Made by a program: the position numbers and the translations under genes. Below, in pieces: positions 5,447-7,590 of a DNA stretch of 7,590 nt. The stretch is taken from the NCBI GenBank assembly GCA_051008975.1, contig JBPCXA010000101.1, forward strand, positions 1-7,590, in the 5' to 3' direction. The notes beneath the pieces are model-generated. The model saw only the letters and a program-made list of their open reading frames with translations, had not been told where the DNA came from and did not search any database. This DNA comes from Persebacter sp051008975 (GTDB lineage Bacteria > Pseudomonadota > Gammaproteobacteria > Tethybacterales > Persebacteraceae). Numbering within the stretch: position 1 is the first letter of the stretch; each line of letters opens with the position of its first letter.

Positions 5447-5657
5447 CCATTTCCGCCGAAGGCGGGGGCGGGGATGCGCCGAAAGGCGAATCCGTTTGCG
5501 CTACGCGCAAAAAAGATTCCGGTCCCCGCGTTCGCGAGGATAAACTTTCGCCGGAATGGCGGGGATTTTTTCGCCGGAATGGTGTATTTTTAATTAAGAG
5601 GTTAAAAGCGCCGCCATTCCGGCGGAAGGCGGGATCTCTCTATTCCATTCCGGCGCG
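5447..5657 (+). repeat. Degraded tail of the repeat array
   Basis: The tail holds broken or unrelated small inverted repeats: CCGCC-GAA-GGCGG (5453-5465), CGCC-GAAA-GGCG (5477-5488) and TTGCGC-TAC-GCGCAA (5496-5510). It also has a worn CCCCGCG-TT-CGCGAGG stem (5524-5539), two right-half hairpin remnants TTCGCCGGAATGG (near 5547 and 5570), an intact AT-rich cassette, and a last damaged hairpin set (5614-5655). The array stops about 13 nt from the neighbouring stop codon. Confidence 0.7.
5579..5608 (+). repeat. 30-nt AT-rich cassette, copy 3
   Basis: Exact copy of the cassettes at 5136 and 5321, but in the degraded tail. It is preceded by only a half hairpin and followed by CGCCGCCATTCCGGCGG instead of the TACCGCCGAATT core, so it retains full identity while both flanks differ. 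Confidence 0.92.
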
Positions 5658-5670
5658 GGGGGCGGGGGTT

Positions 5671-7590
5671 TTAGCGGGGGTCTCTGATGCCGATGGTGAT
5701 GGTGAGGGTGGCGGTGTCGGGGGTCGGGGTCGCGGAATCCTCGGCGATGATCACCACCGTCATGTCGCCGGTCACCAGCGGCGTCGGGAGTTCGTTGGGA
5801 TGGAAATTGAAAGTTAGCTGCTGCCCCTCGGTGTTTATCGGACCGTATCGCGTCGGGTTGCTGCCCGCGATCGCCGGATATTCGCCTAAATGACACGCGG
5901 AGCCGTCGTAAGAATCGTGGAAACGGAACCACGGGACGGCGGTGTTTCGATCATCCATAAACACCGCCCTAATGTTATACGGCGTGACTCCGTTCAGCAA
6001 CGGGCCCTGGGCGATATATCTCTGCAACTGACCGCCTGGGTTGACTTCGCACCCGGAGCCCGGTCCGAAGTTTTGACCGGGGCCGGTGAATTGACCACCA
6101 AAAACAGGACCACCGAAAAAGTTTCCGAAGTCCCCGAACGACAGCGGCGAGGGCGGCGGCGTGGCGATGGTGAAAATAAACGTCGTGCCGAGCGGCGGCG
6201 TGGAGGAATCCGTCACTTCTACCGTGACCACCACAAGCGCGGCGCGGGCGAGGCCGGTGGCGTCATAGGCGGCGAGATCCCATTCGATGTTCGCCAACTG
6301 GCCGCGAATGAAACTGGGGGGATCGCCTAAGTTCAAGTGGAAGTCCATAAACGGCCGCGCCGCCGCATCCACCACGCCGGTAAACGGGGGAGTGCCGCCG
6401 TCGACGCGAATGCCCAGGAAATTCGCCTGCTCGGATACACCCGGCGTCGGCAGTGCCACCGCGGGGGTGGCGTCGAGATTTATCGGATTTTCATCGTTCA
6501 GGCCGAGGAAAATTATCGCGTCCAGCGGCGCGGTCGCCCCTTCCTCGACTTCCAACTCCACATAACGTTGGCGGGCGGTGCCTATGTCGCCCGGGCCGGT
6601 GTTGCCCCGCGTGAAGGAGGTCAGCGTGAAGGACAAGCCGCGAAAATCCGCCTGCAGCCCCACGGTGAAGACGTCGGCGATAAAGTGACCCGCCGAATCC
6701 AAAACCACGCGATGTTCGCCGAAAGGCGAATTGGCGGCGGGCGCGTCGCTCTCAAAAGATACGTCGTCGTTGACAAAACTCCCGGCGTCCGTATTCGGCG
6801 TCACGGCGTCGGGGGCGAGGGAATAGCCGCTTTTTACCGCGCCGCCGCCGACGGTGAAGGTCAGCAAAACCGTCAAACTTGTGCCTTCCACCTGATTGAC
6901 GTCCAGAGTGACCGAGAACAGAGTCGGCGGTCCGCCGGTCAAATCGCCCGTATCCATATCCTCGGTGGGGGTGGAAGTCGCGCATTCCGCCGGGTCTCCG
7001 ATGCGCAGGCACACCATCAGATTGTCCAAAACGGCTTCCGGCAAAACCTCCAAAGTCCACGCGATTCCCTCGCGGAAAGACGAATCGTCGTCATTCGTCG
7101 CCGTAATCATAATCGTGTACAGCCCGATGTCGGTCGGGGCGGTGTCGGACGCGAAAGTGATTTCGCCGTTATCCGCGTCAATCGCAAAAGCCGCGCCGTC
7201 GCCGCCGGATTGCAGATTATAGACATAGGCGTCGCCGCCGTCATCGTTCGCGCCCCGCCCGACGGCGGTCGCCAGAACGAGGGCTTCGGCGTCCTCGCCG
7301 CCGGTCCAGCGGGGCAAAAACAGCGGCGAATTCGTTTCCGGATCGCCCAAATCGGTGTTGGCGTTCAGTCCCAAAGCCGCCCCCGTCTGATATTGCGCGA
7401 CCGAAACCGTCAGCGAAAGAAACACATCCGGCGTCAGGGGGTCGGCGGCGGAATCCTCAATTTGCGCGGTAATCGTCCACAAATCCGGGCGCGAGGAAAT
7501 ATCGGAAAGGGCGAACATCGTAATATACGCCGCACCTTCGTCGGTGGCGGCGTTCAGCGACAGCGACAAATTGCCGCCCCCGTCCGTAAT
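5671..7590 (-). CDS. Large multidomain cadherin/Ig-like protein, C-terminal 639 residues
   Basis: The frame is open across the right edge (ITDGGGNLSLSLNAATDEG...), so the N-terminus is missing and the TTG at 7569 is not the real start. Numbered from the edge, the visible protein is a chain of beta-sandwich-like domains. The clearest is cadherin-like at about 60-182, with AFAIDADNGEITFA and LYTIMITATND, the usual 'FxIDxxxGxIT ... YxxxVTATD' pattern. Others lie near 1-60, 190-350, 352-477 (VDGGTPPFTGV, ALVVVTVEVTDSS) and 520-639. Residues 485-520 form a Gly/Phe-rich linker. The composition is acidic and poor in Lys and Cys; the four Cys (194, 203, 514, 566) could form two disulfides. Such architecture is typical of exported adhesins or cell-surface proteins, but the export signal would be outside the window, and no sortase, autotransporter, RTX or other anchor is visible at the C-terminus. 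The stop codon adjoins the repeat array. Confidence 0.8.
   Translation of the reverse strand: MTDGGGNLSLSLNAATDEGAAYITMFALSDISSRPDLWTITAQIEDSAADPLTPDVFLSLTVSVAQYQTGAALGLNANTDLGDPETNSPLFLPRWTGGEDAEALVLATAVGRGANDDGGDAYVYNLQSGGDGAAFAIDADNGEITFASDTAPTDIGLYTIMITATNDDDSSFREGIAWTLEVLPEAVLDNLMVCLRIGDPAECATSTPTEDMDTGDLTGGPPTLFSVTLDVNQVEGTSLTVLLTFTVGGGAVKSGYSLAPDAVTPNTDAGSFVNDDVSFESDAPAANSPFGEHRVVLDSAGHFIADVFTVGLQADFRGLSFTLTSFTRGNTGPGDIGTARQRYVELEVEEGATAPLDAIIFLGLNDENPINLDATPAVALPTPGVSEQANFLGIRVDGGTPPFTGVVDAAARPFMDFHLNLGDPPSFIRGQLANIEWDLAAYDATGLARAALVVVTVEVTDSSTPPLGTTFIFTIATPPPSPLSFGDFGNFFGGPVFGGQFTGPGQNFGPGSGCEVNPGGQLQRYIAQGPLLNGVTPYNIRAVFMDDRNTAVPWFRFHDSYDGSACHLGEYPAIAGSNPTRYGPINTEGQQLTFNFHPNELPTPLVTGDMTVVIIAEDSATPTPDTATLTITIGIRDPR

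Larger units (their letters stand above)
4844..5657. repeat. Mosaic array of dRS3/NIME-like hairpin repeats
   Basis: This 814-nt gene-free stretch lies between the convergent moeA and surface-protein genes. It contains at least twelve near-perfect 19-20-nt hairpins of the form ATTCC(C/G)GC-loop-GC(C/G)GGAAT: 4849-4868, 4881-4900, 5026-5045, 5058-5077, 5086-5105, 5118-5137, 5211-5230, 5243-5261, 5270-5289, 5303-5322, 5395-5414 and 5427-5446. Loops are TTTC on one orientation and GAAA on the other, or shortened/altered (GCA, AA). The hairpins are embedded in three large composite units plus a degraded tail. The ATTCC...GGAAT form resembles Neisseria dRS3 repeats flanking intergenic mosaic elements; that relation is by pattern only. 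Open frames here encode only repeat-derived peptides rich in RRKPESL/AKAGI and are not genes. Confidence 0.92.

Noticed and set aside
4844..5657. CRISPR array
   Set aside because: The repeats are self-complementary hairpins with irregular spacing in both orientations, and the intervals are themselves repeated rather than unique spacers. No cas-like gene is present.
5657..5680. G-quadruplex at the array/gene junction
   Set aside because: There are only three separated G-runs (6, 5 and 5 G) and no fourth run at suitable distance, so a four-tract structure is not well supported.
5266..5817. Open frame of about 183 residues on the + strand
   Set aside because: It starts inside a hairpin, reads through repeats, and then runs antisense into the surface-protein gene with low-complexity Gly/Arg sequence.
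6716..6733. Small inverted repeat CGCC-GAAA-GGCGAAT shared with the array tail near 5477
   Set aside because: It lies inside coding sequence (SPFGEH) and is a simple short palindrome common in this base composition; there is no other flanking similarity to the array.
7567..7569. TTG as start codon of the surface-protein gene
   Set aside because: The frame continues open to the window edge with sequence of the same character, and the position falls within a beta-domain, so the gene is truncated by the window.

Overview
The window looks like a piece of a GC-rich bacterial chromosome, most likely proteobacterial. This rests on protein resemblance (a PuuA-type glutamine synthetase, a choline-dehydrogenase-like GMC oxidoreductase, MoeA) and on ATTCC(C/G)GC...GC(C/G)GGAAT hairpin repeats of the kind best described in Neisseria (dRS3/NIME) and also seen in other proteobacteria. 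An ankyrin-repeat protein and a multidomain cadherin/Ig-like protein are often found in host- or surface-associated bacteria, but genus and lifestyle cannot be read from the sequence. No tRNA, rRNA, transposase, integrase or CRISPR array was seen.

Layout: (1) 1-632, + strand: C-terminal part of a GMC-family FAD oxidoreductase, cut by the window edge. (2) 631-660: hairpin terminator shared with the convergent ankyrin gene. (3) 659-1576, - strand: ankyrin-repeat protein with about eight repeats and a 40-residue non-ankyrin insert. (4) 1577-1740: spacer with a probable ankyrin promoter and a probable terminator of the next gene. (5) 1741-3078, - strand: glutamine-synthetase-family enzyme closest to gamma-glutamylputrescine synthetase (PuuA). 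(6) 3079-3139: short divergent promoter region. (7) 3140-3469, + strand: acylphosphatase. (8) 3470-3592: AT-rich spacer with an isolated fragment of the repeat family found further on. (9) 3593-4843, + strand: moeA, molybdenum insertion into molybdopterin. (10) 4844-5657: non-coding mosaic repeat array with at least twelve 19-20-nt hairpins arranged in about 185-nt composite units. (11) 5671-7590, - strand: C-terminal 639 residues of a large cadherin/Ig-like protein whose N-terminus lies outside the window.

The genes do not form one pathway. The GMC enzyme and the PuuA-like ligase would both fit use of small nitrogen compounds (choline, polyamines), but they are on opposite strands and separated by the ankyrin gene, so joint function is only a guess. 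The acylphosphatase and moeA are housekeeping genes on the same strand, with a 123-nt gap and separate ribosome-binding sites. The most unusual part is the repeat array, in which each composite unit is a central core flanked by two-hairpin modules in opposite orientation. It sits between two convergent genes and ends about 13 nt from the stop codon of the surface-protein gene.
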